The position numbers were made by a program, and so were the translations under genes. Shown one piece after another: positions 51,284-59,939 of a DNA stretch of 64,000 bases; position 1 is the first letter of the stretch; the number at the start of each line of letters is the position of its first letter. The notes beneath the pieces were generated by a model. That model was given only the letters and a program-made list of their open reading frames with translations, ran no database searches and was not told the DNA's origin. Origin of the DNA: Rhodospirillales bacterium (GTDB lineage Bacteria; Pseudomonadota; Alphaproteobacteria; Rhodospirillales; UBA2165); the NCBI GenBank assembly GCA_022823235.1, contig JAJDXO010000057.1:1-64000 (forward strand). The letters are read 5' to 3'.

Positions 51284-52159
51284 ATGCTGGCTGCTGCCAT
51301 CAATCTCGCCAAATTCCTGGGTGTCGATACACGCGCCGCCTATCACGGCATATCGCGCGCCAGTCTCGATGCCGCGGTCAAGGAGCAAGAACTCGATCTG
51401 CTTCGGGATCGATTGCGGGAGATCGTGCCGGATCTCAGCCAACAATATACCGGCGGACAGGATGCGGAGGAGTACCGGCGCTACTGGGAAATCAAGCTCC
51501 GCAGCCTGCATGCGTTTCAGGTCCATGGAATCCTGGACGCTCTGGACACGATCGGCGGCGGACCCCTTGATATCGTGGACATAGGTGATTCGTCGGGAAA
51601 TCACGGCAAATATGTCAAGGCTCTCTCGGGGGACAGCCGCGTTGCAAGCTTTACCAGTGTAAACGTCGACCCGGCGGCCGTAGAGAAGATCAAGCGGCAA
51701 GGCGGCGACGCCTACCTGGCCAGGGCCGAAGAGTTCGACTATTCCGCCGTGCCGTCCGACCTGTATCTGTGCCTTGAGACGTTGGAGCATCTGACGGACC
51801 CGACGCGGTTTCTTCACAAATTGGCGGAGGAAGGAGTGGCGGATCATTTGCTCATAACCGTTCCTTACCGCCGCCAGAGCCGTTTCGGCGGCAGCCTGCT
51901 GGACCAGATCGATACCGATCCGGCTGCGGCCTTAACTCCCGAAAGCACTCATATATTCGAACTTTCCCCAACGGATTGGCGGCGGCTAACCAGGTTTGCC
52001 GGCTACCGCACGGTTTTCGAACGCATTTATCTGCAGTACCCGCGCCGCGGGTTGATGCGGGTAACGGCGCCGGTGTGGAGAAAATTGGATTTCGAGGGTT
52101 TTCTTATGCTTCTGCTCGCCCGCGACCTCCGCGTCGCGAAACGATACACCGGGTGGTAG
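51284..52159 (+). CDS. SAM-dependent methyltransferase-like protein
   Basis: 291 residues. A helical N-terminal part of about 90 residues is followed by a class I methyltransferase core: IVDIGDSSGNHGKYVKAL replaces the usual EIGCGxG, FTSVNVDPAAVEKIKRQGGDAYLARAEEFDYSAVPSDLYLCLETLEHLTDP has the typical catalytic acidic/aromatic segment, and LLITVPYRRQSRFGG follows. The motif I change (GDSSGNH) is unusual, so catalytic status is uncertain. 7 bases before the oxidoreductase gene. Confidence 0.75.
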   Translation: MLAAAINLAKFLGVDTRAAYHGISRASLDAAVKEQELDLLRDRLREIVPDLSQQYTGGQDAEEYRRYWEIKLRSLHAFQVHGILDALDTIGGGPLDIVDIGDSSGNHGKYVKALSGDSRVASFTSVNVDPAAVEKIKRQGGDAYLARAEEFDYSAVPSDLYLCLETLEHLTDPTRFLHKLAEEGVADHLLITVPYRRQSRFGGSLLDQIDTDPAAALTPESTHIFELSPTDWRRLTRFAGYRTVFERIYLQYPRRGLMRVTAPVWRKLDFEGFLMLLLARDLRVAKRYTGW

Positions 52160-52166
52160 GAGGCGA

Positions 52167-53210
52167 ATGACCAAACTCCGGATCGGCATTGCGGGCTTCG
52201 GCGTGGTCGGCAAAAGGCGGCGCACGTTCATAGACGCTCATCCCGATCTGACGACCGTCGCCGTCTGCGACCGCACGTTCGGGCGCGAGCAGACGGCGGA
52301 GGACGGCCTCGATTGCTTTTCGGACTACCGGCGGCTGCTGGACAAGGAACTCGATGCCCTGTTCATCTGCATGACGAACGACATGGCGGCCGAAGTGACC
52401 ATTGCCGGCCTGGAACGCGGCCTGAACGTGTTCTGCGAAAAACCGCCGGGCCGCGACCTTGAGGATATCGCAAGGGTAATTGCCGTCGAGAGAAACCGCC
52501 CCGGGCAAAAATTGATGTACGGCTTCAATCACCGCCACCACGATTCGGTGCGCGATGCCCTCGAACTCGTACGGTCCAATGACCTCGGCAGGATCATCAA
52601 CCTGCGGGGCGTCTACGGAAAATCGAAAATTATCAATTTTGAAACCGATTGGCGCACGCAGAGATCGATCGCGGGCGGCGGCATTTTGCTCGACCAGGGC
52701 ATTCACATGGTCGACTTGCTGCGGTTGTTTGCCGGGGAGTTCATGGACGTCAAAAGCTTCGTTTCAAACGGTCACTGGGGCCACGATGTCGAGGACAACG
52801 CCTATGCGCTGTTGCGCACGGGTGACGGCGTGGTCGCCATGCTGCACTCCTCGGCCACCCAATGGCAGCACAGATTCAGCCTGGAGATCACTCTGGAGCA
52901 CGGCGCGATCATCCTGTCCGGCCTCCTGACAAGTTCCAAGAGCTACGGCGCGGAAACCCTGACCGTCTTCAACAAGACCCCGGCCGATCAAGGGGACCCC
53001 GAAGGCATAACCACGGCCTACGATACCGACCCGTCCTGGGCGGCGGAAATATCCGACTTTGCCGATGCCGTGCTGAATGATGCGCCGATGAAGTTCGGAA
53101 CGTCGCACGACGCCTGGGAAACCATGAAACTGGTGAGCCGAATCTACTGTGCGGACCCCGAGTGGAAACAACGCTGGAATTTGACCGACGATGCAACCCT
53201 GCCAGGCTGA
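52167..53210 (+). CDS. Gfo/Idh/MocA-family sugar oxidoreductase
   Basis: 347 residues. The NAD-binding start RIGIAGFGVVGKRRR, the signature NVFCEKPPGRDLEDIARV with the catalytic Lys, the GFNHRHHDSVRDALE segment and GGGILLDQGIHMVDLLR with the active-site Asp/His pair are present. It oxidises a sugar or nucleotide sugar at a ring carbon, consistent with neighbouring modification genes. Its last 105 bases, coding HDAWETMKLVSRIYCADPEWKQ... to the stop, recur at 54078-54182 beyond the next gene at 93 of 105 identical bases. Confidence 0.9.
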   Translation: MTKLRIGIAGFGVVGKRRRTFIDAHPDLTTVAVCDRTFGREQTAEDGLDCFSDYRRLLDKELDALFICMTNDMAAEVTIAGLERGLNVFCEKPPGRDLEDIARVIAVERNRPGQKLMYGFNHRHHDSVRDALELVRSNDLGRIINLRGVYGKSKIINFETDWRTQRSIAGGGILLDQGIHMVDLLRLFAGEFMDVKSFVSNGHWGHDVEDNAYALLRTGDGVVAMLHSSATQWQHRFSLEITLEHGAIILSGLLTSSKSYGAETLTVFNKTPADQGDPEGITTAYDTDPSWAAEISDFADAVLNDAPMKFGTSHDAWETMKLVSRIYCADPEWKQRWNLTDDATLPG

Positions 53211-53232
53211 CCCAGGGTCCGGACTCGATTAG

Positions 53233-54099
53233 ATGCCAACAACCAAGAAGGACGTCCAGCGGTTCTGGGGGCGCTTCACGACTCCTTCAACGCGGGGGCC
53301 GGGGACGGGCCCGGCCGCGACGATTTGCTCCAGGGCCTCGACGACCTGGGAGATGCCCCTGCGGGCGCTCGAGGGTCTGCGGGTTCTGGAAGTGGGCTCG
53401 GGCGCCGGCGGCCATTCCGCCCTGTTCGCCCGCCGCGGGGCGCGGGTGACGGCGGTGGATTTGACGGCGGCGCGGTCGCGCGCCACCCGGGACAAGTTTC
53501 GGCTTCTGGGCGAGTCGGCCTCGGGCTGCCTGGCGCTGCAGGCGGACGGGGAGCGGCTGCCTTTCGCGGAAGACAGCTTCGACATCGTCTATTCCAACGG
53601 CGTCCTGCACCACACGCCGGACACGGAAGCCGCCGTCGCCGAAGTCCTCCGCGTCCTCAAGCCCGGGGGAAGGGCCGTGGTCATGCTCTACTGCAAGTCC
53701 TCCTGGCACTACTGGATCAACATGTGGCTCTGCGTCGGCGTGCTCCAGGGCAAGGCGTTCCGGGATCGCCACTGGCTGGGCAAGGCGACCGAGTGGGGCG
53801 GCGGCCACGCCCAGACGGTCGAGAACCCCGTCACCCGCTGCTACACCGCCGCCGGCCTCCGCCGGCTGTTCGCGGGCTTCGCCGGGCTGAGCCTGCGCAA
53901 GGGCGAGTTCTACTTCTACCTGGTGCCGAAGCTCGGCCGGTTGTACCGGCGCTGGCAGGTGCGCCGCTACGGCACCCACCCGGGGGGCGTGCTGGTCTAT
54001 GGGGAGCCGTGGCCGATCCAGTCGCCCCTGGAGCGCTTTCTCGGCCCGGTCATGGGCTGGGCCTGGTTCATCACCGCCACGAAGCCTGGGAAACCATGA
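53233..54099 (+). CDS. Class I SAM-dependent methyltransferase, inserted
   Basis: 288 residues with motif I VLEVGSGAGGHSALFARRGA, TAVDLTAARSRAT, and FDIVYSNGVLHHTPDTEAAVAEVLRVLKPGGRAVVMLY. It is a Methyltransf_11-type enzyme and markedly GC-richer than its neighbours. The first 45 residues are rich in Thr, Pro, Arg and Ser and read like an out-of-frame stretch after a GGGGG run near 53267, so a frameshift there is possible. The last codons (TATKPGKP) run into the duplicated oxidoreductase tail out of frame. It lies between two copies of that tail, a sign of insertion. Confidence 0.75.
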   Translation: MPTTKKDVQRFWGRFTTPSTRGPGTGPAATICSRASTTWEMPLRALEGLRVLEVGSGAGGHSALFARRGARVTAVDLTAARSRATRDKFRLLGESASGCLALQADGERLPFAEDSFDIVYSNGVLHHTPDTEAAVAEVLRVLKPGGRAVVMLYCKSSWHYWINMWLCVGVLQGKAFRDRHWLGKATEWGGGHAQTVENPVTRCYTAAGLRRLFAGFAGLSLRKGEFYFYLVPKLGRLYRRWQVRRYGTHPGGVLVYGEPWPIQSPLERFLGPVMGWAWFITATKPGKP

Positions 54100-54182
54100 A
54101 ACTGGTGAGCCGTATCTACCGTGCGGACCCCGAATGGAAACGGCGCTGGAACCTGACCGGCCATGCGACCTTGCCAGGCTGA
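54078..54182 (+). pseudogene. Duplicate of the 3' end of the Gfo/Idh gene
   Basis: 105 bases identical at 93 positions to 53106-53210, both ending in LPG-TGA. The reading frame HEAWETMKLVSRIYRADPEWKRRWNL is intact, so the differences are mostly silent or conservative and arose in a functional gene, not by decay after duplication. This suggests a tail left from a related allele when the upstream gene and methyltransferase were brought in. Confidence 0.9.
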
Positions 54183-54183
54183 T

Positions 54184-56100
54184 CTATTTCGACAAGCGGC
54201 GTTCCAGTTCGGCGATAACGGACGGCCCATCATAGACCGCCGTGTTGACCCCGGCGAAAACCGGTTCGAGAGAATTGATGACGGGCTTCAGGTACGATCC
54301 AAATCGCACCTTTGAATAATCGACCTCGCGCGTCTCGGTGGCCGCATTCGGATTCTGCGACCGGGTCAGTCTCACGGTCGAGACCAGGAAATACCGGAAC
54401 TTTAGCTGCTTGGCGCGCCGGACGTACTCCTCGATGGATATCGCCGGCGGACTGGACTGCCGCAGCCACCAATCGCCTTCATCGTCGAAATAGGTCCTGA
54501 CGACGTTTTGATGCGGGCAGTAGAACGAATGAAAATCCACCGTTGCCGAGTAATAGTATTCGCCGGGACGCAGATTTTGCTTGAGAAAGCCGCAGGTCAG
54601 GAAGTGGTTCAGCCTCATCGTGGGCGTATTGGATTGATATTCGGAAGGGCTCATGATCCCCAGGGCGACAGGCAGCCGGATCGCCGCGTAGGCGCCGATG
54701 AACATTCCCTGAACCGCCACGTAAACGAGAGCAACGGCCAGAAAAGCCGGCAACAGGACTTTCCGCCCCCGCATCAGGCCCCAAGCCCACGTCATGCCGT
54801 CGGCCGCCATCCCGGCGACGAACGGGAGCACCGGAATGAGAAATCGCACCTGTTGGGAAAACAGGAAAAACCAAAGCACGAAGTAAATTGCGGCGACAAT
54901 TCCGGGGATCGCCCACCGCCGGCGCCCTTCCCGGTCAAGCAGGATCAAAGGGAACAGCGCGAGCAGATACGGTGCGCCGAGCATCATGCCGTCGAAATAA
55001 TGCATGGGGAATACGGACATCATCCAAGGCGCCAGCAGGAGGTCGAGCACGCTCCTGCCCGTGCCAAACGAATCCGCAACGCCCGAAAGTACATCCAGAC
55101 CGCCGGGATTGAAGAGCGGGACGTACAGGGGATAGACGGGATTTCCGGTGATCACGGCGTTGCGCGCCAGGAACGGGAGCAGAACCGCAACGCCTCCGGC
55201 CGTCACGGCGGCGACGTCCAGCCAGCGCTTCCGCCGGCCCAATTCAACGAGAACGATGGGCGCGAAGGCGAGGGCAATCCCGAGACCTTGGTACTTGGTG
55301 AGAATCGACCCGCCGAGCACCACGCCGAACAAAATCGACAGCCGCGCCTCCGGCGATTTCCGCAGGGCCAGATAGACCAGCATGGAGGAGACAGCGAACG
55401 CCGCGACGACCGGGTCCGTTTCCACTGTCGCCATTTGCCAAATGACGGCGCGAATACTCAGGAAGAATATTCCGGCGATGAGCGACGTGGCGGCGCTTGC
55501 CCCCAGCCGGCGCGCCACGAGGCCCGCGCCGACGGCAGCGGCGAGATCGAAAAAACCGTGAATAATCTGCGCGGCGCCAGGGCCTGCCAAGACCAGGGAA
55601 TATCGGGAAATATTGGTGCCGAAATTGGGAAAAAAGGATTGCGGCAAACGGTGTGCCCACGGGATATCGACAAATCCGCGCGCGACATCGATCGCCGGAA
55701 TCGTCAGATGGTAGACCATGCTGTCGTAGTTGCTCGGCGGCGCAAGCCCTTGCAGCAAGGTGAAAACGACAACGACGCCGGCAACGGCGAGCAGGCCGAG
55801 CTGAAACGGTTCGCCGGCCGGGAAGCAGGATTTGACGATGAGACGCCAATTGATACGCCGCAGGCCCGGCACGGCGGCGGCCAACGCGACAATGGCCAGA
55901 CCCCCCATGGACGGCAGGTCCAGACGCCATGAGGAAACCGCGAAAGTCCCAAAATAGAAGAGGATCGCTCCGGCGATAAACGAGAGCAGCAGATTTTCGT
56001 GGTCCGTCAACCTGCGCTCCCTGTCGAACCAGGCGAGCGCGGCGGCTCCAAGTCCGATCGCGGTCGCCAGATAGACCGCTGCGACGGCAAGATCAATCAT
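54184..56100 (-). CDS. GT39-like multi-membrane glycosyltransferase
   Basis: 638 residues with about 11-13 hydrophobic segments in the first two thirds and a soluble C-terminal domain. YDSMVYHLTIPAIDVARGFVDIP holds the acidic residues of the first periplasmic loop, as in ArnT/PMT-type transferases, and WQMATVETDPVVAAF and RNAVITGNPVYPL are typical further motifs. These enzymes transfer sugars from polyprenyl phosphate donors in the periplasm. It ends one base after the duplicated oxidoreductase tail on the other strand, so its 3' end abuts a recombination point. A polyprenyl-phosphate sugar could come from the GT2 at 59940. Confidence 0.82.
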   Translation of the reverse strand: MIDLAVAAVYLATAIGLGAAALAWFDRERRLTDHENLLLSFIAGAILFYFGTFAVSSWRLDLPSMGGLAIVALAAAVPGLRRINWRLIVKSCFPAGEPFQLGLLAVAGVVVVFTLLQGLAPPSNYDSMVYHLTIPAIDVARGFVDIPWAHRLPQSFFPNFGTNISRYSLVLAGPGAAQIIHGFFDLAAAVGAGLVARRLGASAATSLIAGIFFLSIRAVIWQMATVETDPVVAAFAVSSMLVYLALRKSPEARLSILFGVVLGGSILTKYQGLGIALAFAPIVLVELGRRKRWLDVAAVTAGGVAVLLPFLARNAVITGNPVYPLYVPLFNPGGLDVLSGVADSFGTGRSVLDLLLAPWMMSVFPMHYFDGMMLGAPYLLALFPLILLDREGRRRWAIPGIVAAIYFVLWFFLFSQQVRFLIPVLPFVAGMAADGMTWAWGLMRGRKVLLPAFLAVALVYVAVQGMFIGAYAAIRLPVALGIMSPSEYQSNTPTMRLNHFLTCGFLKQNLRPGEYYYSATVDFHSFYCPHQNVVRTYFDDEGDWWLRQSSPPAISIEEYVRRAKQLKFRYFLVSTVRLTRSQNPNAATETREVDYSKVRFGSYLKPVINSLEPVFAGVNTAVYDGPSVIAELERRLSK

Positions 56101-56103
56101 CGA

Positions 56104-56238
56104 TCAGAAGAGAGACGGAAACAGGAAGGAACCGAAGCGGGCGAACTGGGTTTCGAAGTAACCCAGATTGACGAACAGATAGGAAGACAGGACGGCGGTC
56201 ATCCAGGCAAGCACGGCCAAGGCTTTTGCGCTATCCAA
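56104..56238 (-). CDS. 44-residue membrane protein upstream of the GT39-like gene
   Basis: A TTG at 56238 is preceded by GGGAGG with ideal spacing. It gives a protein beginning MDSAKALAVLAWMTAVLSSY, with one hydrophobic helix and an aromatic tail (FETQFARFGSFLFPSLF). The stop lies 3 bases before the ATG of the membrane glycosyltransferase, so the two are likely translated together. No family recognised. It may be a small subunit of the neighbour. Too small for routine gene callers. Confidence 0.5.
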   Translation of the reverse strand: MDSAKALAVLAWMTAVLSSYLFVNLGYFETQFARFGSFLFPSLF

Positions 56239-56392
56239 GTTTTCCGTCCTCCCGGAGACCGCGACGTTCAGGCTGCCGCATGATAACGATTGCCCCGCTC
56301 GAAGTTAAGCCCACCGGCTCGGCCCAATTGGAATTATTCACCGTCATCCGGCGGATCGCCGCGGTGAGTCGAAACAACATTAGCCACTCGGG

Positions 56393-58057
56393 ATGTTGAG
56401 TTCCGCAACCGGGACCATCGTCCGGCGGGCGCGCCGGATCGCGGCCGACCCGGTGCTGCGGCGATGGCTGGTCAGGCGGGCTTTGCGGCTTACGCCGGAC
56501 GCCCCAAGCTACACGCCCCACCAACCGCCCTATCTGGCGGACCGCCTCCCGATTCGCACAGAGCCTCCCGACCCCTCACCGCCATTCCCGGAACTGTCGC
56601 CGGCCGTCCCGGCGGCGTCATTGAAGCTGTGTCTGGCAAGCCGGTCCATCGAGCTGGAACCCGGCGACGAGAAACAACTTTTCGAACGCCGATTTTCCGA
56701 TCTGGAAGATCATCTGGCTTTGCACCGTTTCTCCTGGCTGCCCTTGGCCGAGAGCATGGACCCCGCCTGGGTGAGCGCGATATTCGGCGTCTGGCGGGAG
56801 TTCATCCGGCGTTCGAGCGATCCTTGGATCTGGCATCCCTATACGGCCGCGGAGCGCGCCGTGAATTTACTGGCGTTCGGCCGGGCCCAAGGCCTCCCCG
56901 CCCCCCTGGCCGACACCCTGGACCTGCTCGCGGATCATGCCCAGCGAATCGGTAACGCGCTCGAGTATTTCGGCCAACACAACACATCAAACCACTTGGC
57001 GAACAACGGGCGCGGACTGTATCTGCTGGGTCTTGAACTCGGTCTCGCCGAGGCCCGGGAGGCCGGCTGCATCATTCTCATGAAGGAAGCGGAACGCTTG
57101 TTCATGCCGTCGGGGGTCCTGCGGGAAGGATCCAGCCACTACCATCTGCTTCTGGCCCGCAACTATTTTCAGGTCGCCAACGCCGCCGCGGCCCGAAACC
57201 GCCCGGAGGCGGCCGGCCTTTCGGCGACCGCCGAGAGATCGCTGCAAGCCGCCCGGGCGCTCGTTCTTCCGGGCGGGTTGCCGTTGATCGGTGACATTTC
57301 GCCCGATTGTCCGCCATCGGGCCTGATGGCGGCGCTCCCCGACCGGCCGCCCGCACCGCCGGACATGTTGGACCGAATGGCCTCGGACGGCTGGCTCCGG
57401 TTTGCCGGCGGCTCGTGGACCGGCCTCTGGTACGTGCCGCCCGACGGCTGGCCACCCATGCCCGGACACGGCCACAACGACTGCGGATCGTTCGAGTTGC
57501 ATTTCGGCGACGAGCCAATATTCGTCGACCCGGGCCGGGGGCGATATGGGGAATCCGGAGACGCCGCCCATTACCGGTCGGGCGCCTCGCACAATGGCAT
57601 AAGCATCGACGGCATCGATGCCTACCCCGCCAACAAGCCCTATTATTCGGAAGAATTTCGCCGGACCGTTTGCGGCCGGCCGCCGGTGCTTTCCCGTACG
57701 GCCAACAGGGTCAGCCTGCGGTTCGAAGGATTCAGGCGGCGGCGCGGTCTGGGCGCCGTGGAGCGGCATTGGCGGTTTGCCGGACCCGATGTCGTGATCG
57801 CCGATTCCATTGAAGGTTCGGGCACACACAAAATCACCCGCCGAATCGCCACGCCGTTGGCGGCGGAACTCGCCGGCAATGGGGTCAGGTTGTCATCTTC
57901 CGCCGGCAATTGGTCCGTCGGTGCGCCGGGCGACGTGTCTCTCAGGCCCATCACGAGATGGCACGCCTATGGCCACGGGACGCCGATTTCCCAAATTGTA
58001 ATCGAGGAGACGGCGGCGCTTCCGTGGCGGGGCGAGATACGGGTCCGGGCCACATGA
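56393..58057 (+). CDS. Heparinase II/III-like protein (second in window)
   Basis: 554 residues. A helical N-terminal domain with WHPYTAAERAVNLLAFGRAQGLP and YFGQHNTSNHLANNGRGLYLLGLELGL is followed by the beta-rich heparinase II/III C-terminal domain: PMPGHGHNDCGSFELHFGDEPIFVDPGRGRYG and YRSGASHNGISIDG, with the HGHND-type motif containing likely catalytic or metal-binding histidines. No signal peptide, so action in the cytoplasm, or on lipid-linked chains, is possible. It may trim or control polymer length, as lyases do in alginate loci (inference). Overlaps the next start by four bases. Confidence 0.85.
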   Translation: MLSSATGTIVRRARRIAADPVLRRWLVRRALRLTPDAPSYTPHQPPYLADRLPIRTEPPDPSPPFPELSPAVPAASLKLCLASRSIELEPGDEKQLFERRFSDLEDHLALHRFSWLPLAESMDPAWVSAIFGVWREFIRRSSDPWIWHPYTAAERAVNLLAFGRAQGLPAPLADTLDLLADHAQRIGNALEYFGQHNTSNHLANNGRGLYLLGLELGLAEAREAGCIILMKEAERLFMPSGVLREGSSHYHLLLARNYFQVANAAAARNRPEAAGLSATAERSLQAARALVLPGGLPLIGDISPDCPPSGLMAALPDRPPAPPDMLDRMASDGWLRFAGGSWTGLWYVPPDGWPPMPGHGHNDCGSFELHFGDEPIFVDPGRGRYGESGDAAHYRSGASHNGISIDGIDAYPANKPYYSEEFRRTVCGRPPVLSRTANRVSLRFEGFRRRRGLGAVERHWRFAGPDVVIADSIEGSGTHKITRRIATPLAAELAGNGVRLSSSAGNWSVGAPGDVSLRPITRWHAYGHGTPISQIVIEETAALPWRGEIRVRAT

Positions 58058-58992
58058 GCCGCGCGCCATCCCGGTCCGGCAAGGCCCGCTTCGGGGACGT
58101 AAGCGTCGTGATCCCGGCGCACCGTGCCGCCGGCACCGTCGGGCGGGCGATACACAGCGTCGCCGCCGGCACGGTTCAACCCAAGGAAATAATCGTCGTA
58201 AACGATGGGGATGATCAGGACACCGCCGCCGCCGCGGAGGAAGCCTCGAGCGCCCTGACAAGCATCAAAGTGGCGGTCGTCGGCCAACCCCGGGCCGGCG
58301 CGGGCGCCGCCCGCAACCGCGGCCTTTCCGGCGCCACGGGCGAATTTGTCGCCTTTCTGGATGCCGACGACGAGTGGATGCCCGGCAAACTCGAACGCAG
58401 CATGGAGTGGCTGGCTCGGGGCGATCTGGATTTGGTGGCCCACGATTACGTCCGGGTGGACGGGGACGACGAGCGGGTCGTTTCCTGCGCCAGGCATTTT
58501 CGGGGCGGTGAAGACCCTTACGTCTCGCTTTACAAGCGGGGCTATATCGCGACGAGCACGGTTGTCGCGCGGCGGCAATCATTGGTGCGGGCCGGCGGAT
58601 TCGACACCACGCTTCAAAATGCCCAGGATTTCGAGCTGTGGCTCCGGTTGCTGGCGAAAAACCGTGTCGCCTACGCCGTCTTCGACGAACCCCTGCTCCG
58701 CTACCATGTCTCGCCGTCGGGCATCACCAGCCATACGGACCGACGCTTGGCCTGCTGCCTCACCGTTGCCCGGCGTCATTATCCCAGCGTTGCGCTCCAT
58801 AGTGCTTTTCCCCTCCTGACACTATGGTACCGGATTGCCGCGGTCCATAAGGAAGCGATGGGCGCACACCTGCGGAAGTCGAACTGGATGAGGCTTCTGC
58901 GGACCGCTGCCGGGTTTCCGATTGCCCTGGCAACGCTGACATTCGTCACCCGAAGATTGCGGCGCGCTCCGAAAAAGACGGGAACAAGATGA
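58054..58992 (+). CDS. Glycosyltransferase family 2
   Basis: 312 residues. DVSVVIPAHRAAGTVGRAIHSVAAGTVQPKEIIVVNDGDDQDT is the nucleotide-sugar part, FVAFLDADDEWMPGKLE the DxD region, and NAQDFELWLRLL the ExxW catalytic-base region typical of inverting GT2 enzymes. The C-terminal basic tail has one amphipathic helix. Starts within the heparinase stop (ATGA). Likely adds one sugar of the repeat unit; substrate unknown. Confidence 0.9.
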   Translation: MSRAPSRSGKARFGDVSVVIPAHRAAGTVGRAIHSVAAGTVQPKEIIVVNDGDDQDTAAAAEEASSALTSIKVAVVGQPRAGAGAARNRGLSGATGEFVAFLDADDEWMPGKLERSMEWLARGDLDLVAHDYVRVDGDDERVVSCARHFRGGEDPYVSLYKRGYIATSTVVARRQSLVRAGGFDTTLQNAQDFELWLRLLAKNRVAYAVFDEPLLRYHVSPSGITSHTDRRLACCLTVARRHYPSVALHSAFPLLTLWYRIAAVHKEAMGAHLRKSNWMRLLRTAAGFPIALATLTFVTRRLRRAPKKTGTR

Positions 58993-59070
58993 AACCGTGC
59001 CGGCGCGGGCCGGGTATCCGGCCGCATCCTCTTGGGCCGCCAATCACCATACCTGCCGGAGTCCACTGAA

Positions 59071-59790
59071 ATGTCCGAGTCCCCGGACGAAATTTACAGC
59101 GGCTCGGATCTCGAGACGCTTGCGGCTACTCCCCGCTACCAGAGCTGGATATTTGAACGGATCCAGCCCCATTTGAGCGGGACCGTCGCCGAATTCGGCG
59201 CGGGGATCGGCACCTTCTCAAATCTCATACTGCCGCATTGTGAAACGCTTCACCTGATAGAACCCTCGCCACCCCTGTTCAAGAGGCTGGAAATGCGTTT
59301 CGCCGCCGATCAACGGGTTTCCGTTTCACCGGATACCATTGAGCGATATCTCACCGCCCCCGGCCGTCCCCGATTCGATGCGGTGGTCATGGTCAATGTT
59401 CTCGAGCACATTCAAGACGATGCAGCCTGTCTCGCCCAACTGCACGGGGCAATTCATCCCGGCGGTAAGCTGTTGCTTTACGTCCCGGCCATGGCGTTTC
59501 TTTTCAGCAAGCTTGACCGGGAATTCGGCCACTTCCGGCGCTACACCAAGCCGGCCCTTCACCGCAGGCTGGCCGATGCCGGGTTCATCATCGAACACAT
59601 CGGCTACATGGATTTGCTTGGCATCGCACCATGGTATTTGGTGAATACACTCGGCGGCGCCACGGGGTTCAATCCGTTCCTCGTCCGATTATATGACGTG
59701 GTCGGCATTCCCCTGACCCGGCTTGCGGAGCGCCTGATTCCAGCGCCGGTCGGAAAAAACCTCATTGCCGTGGCTGCAAAATCATCCTAA
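59071..59790 (+). CDS. Class I SAM-dependent methyltransferase
   Basis: 239 residues from ATG 59071; a TTG at 59032 in frame is a weaker choice. TVAEFGAGIGTFSNLIL is motif I, LHLIEPSPPLFKRLEMRF motif II and FDAVVMVNVLEHIQDDAACLAQLHGAIHPGGKLLLYVPA motifs IV-V. The C-terminal part FRRYTKPALHRRLADAGFIIEHIGYMDLLGIAPWYL resembles methyltransferases paired with dolichyl-phosphate-mannose-synthase-like GT2s, one of which is the next gene. Acceptor may be a sugar or lipid-linked sugar. Confidence 0.86.
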   Translation: MSESPDEIYSGSDLETLAATPRYQSWIFERIQPHLSGTVAEFGAGIGTFSNLILPHCETLHLIEPSPPLFKRLEMRFAADQRVSVSPDTIERYLTAPGRPRFDAVVMVNVLEHIQDDAACLAQLHGAIHPGGKLLLYVPAMAFLFSKLDREFGHFRRYTKPALHRRLADAGFIIEHIGYMDLLGIAPWYLVNTLGGATGFNPFLVRLYDVVGIPLTRLAERLIPAPVGKNLIAVAAKSS

Positions 59791-59939
59791 CTACTCCGCG
59801 TTTTGCGCATGATGGCGATATCCAGCCTGTCTCTCGGCAATTTTGAGAGTTCGATTGGCACGGCGGCGGGTGTTTCCCTCTGCCGTCCTCGTAATTTGTT
59901 TCCGTTCGCATGCCTCATTGGCGACTGCCGGGCCTCCCG

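Noticed and set aside
54508..55932. 474-codon plus-strand frame opposite the GT39-like gene
   Set aside because: Highly charged antisense of a membrane protein; no family signal.
18663..56393. Shared 14-mer ATTAGCCACTCGGG at about 18663 and 56380
   Set aside because: Several chance 14-base matches are expected in 64 kb; the surrounding sequence is not alike.
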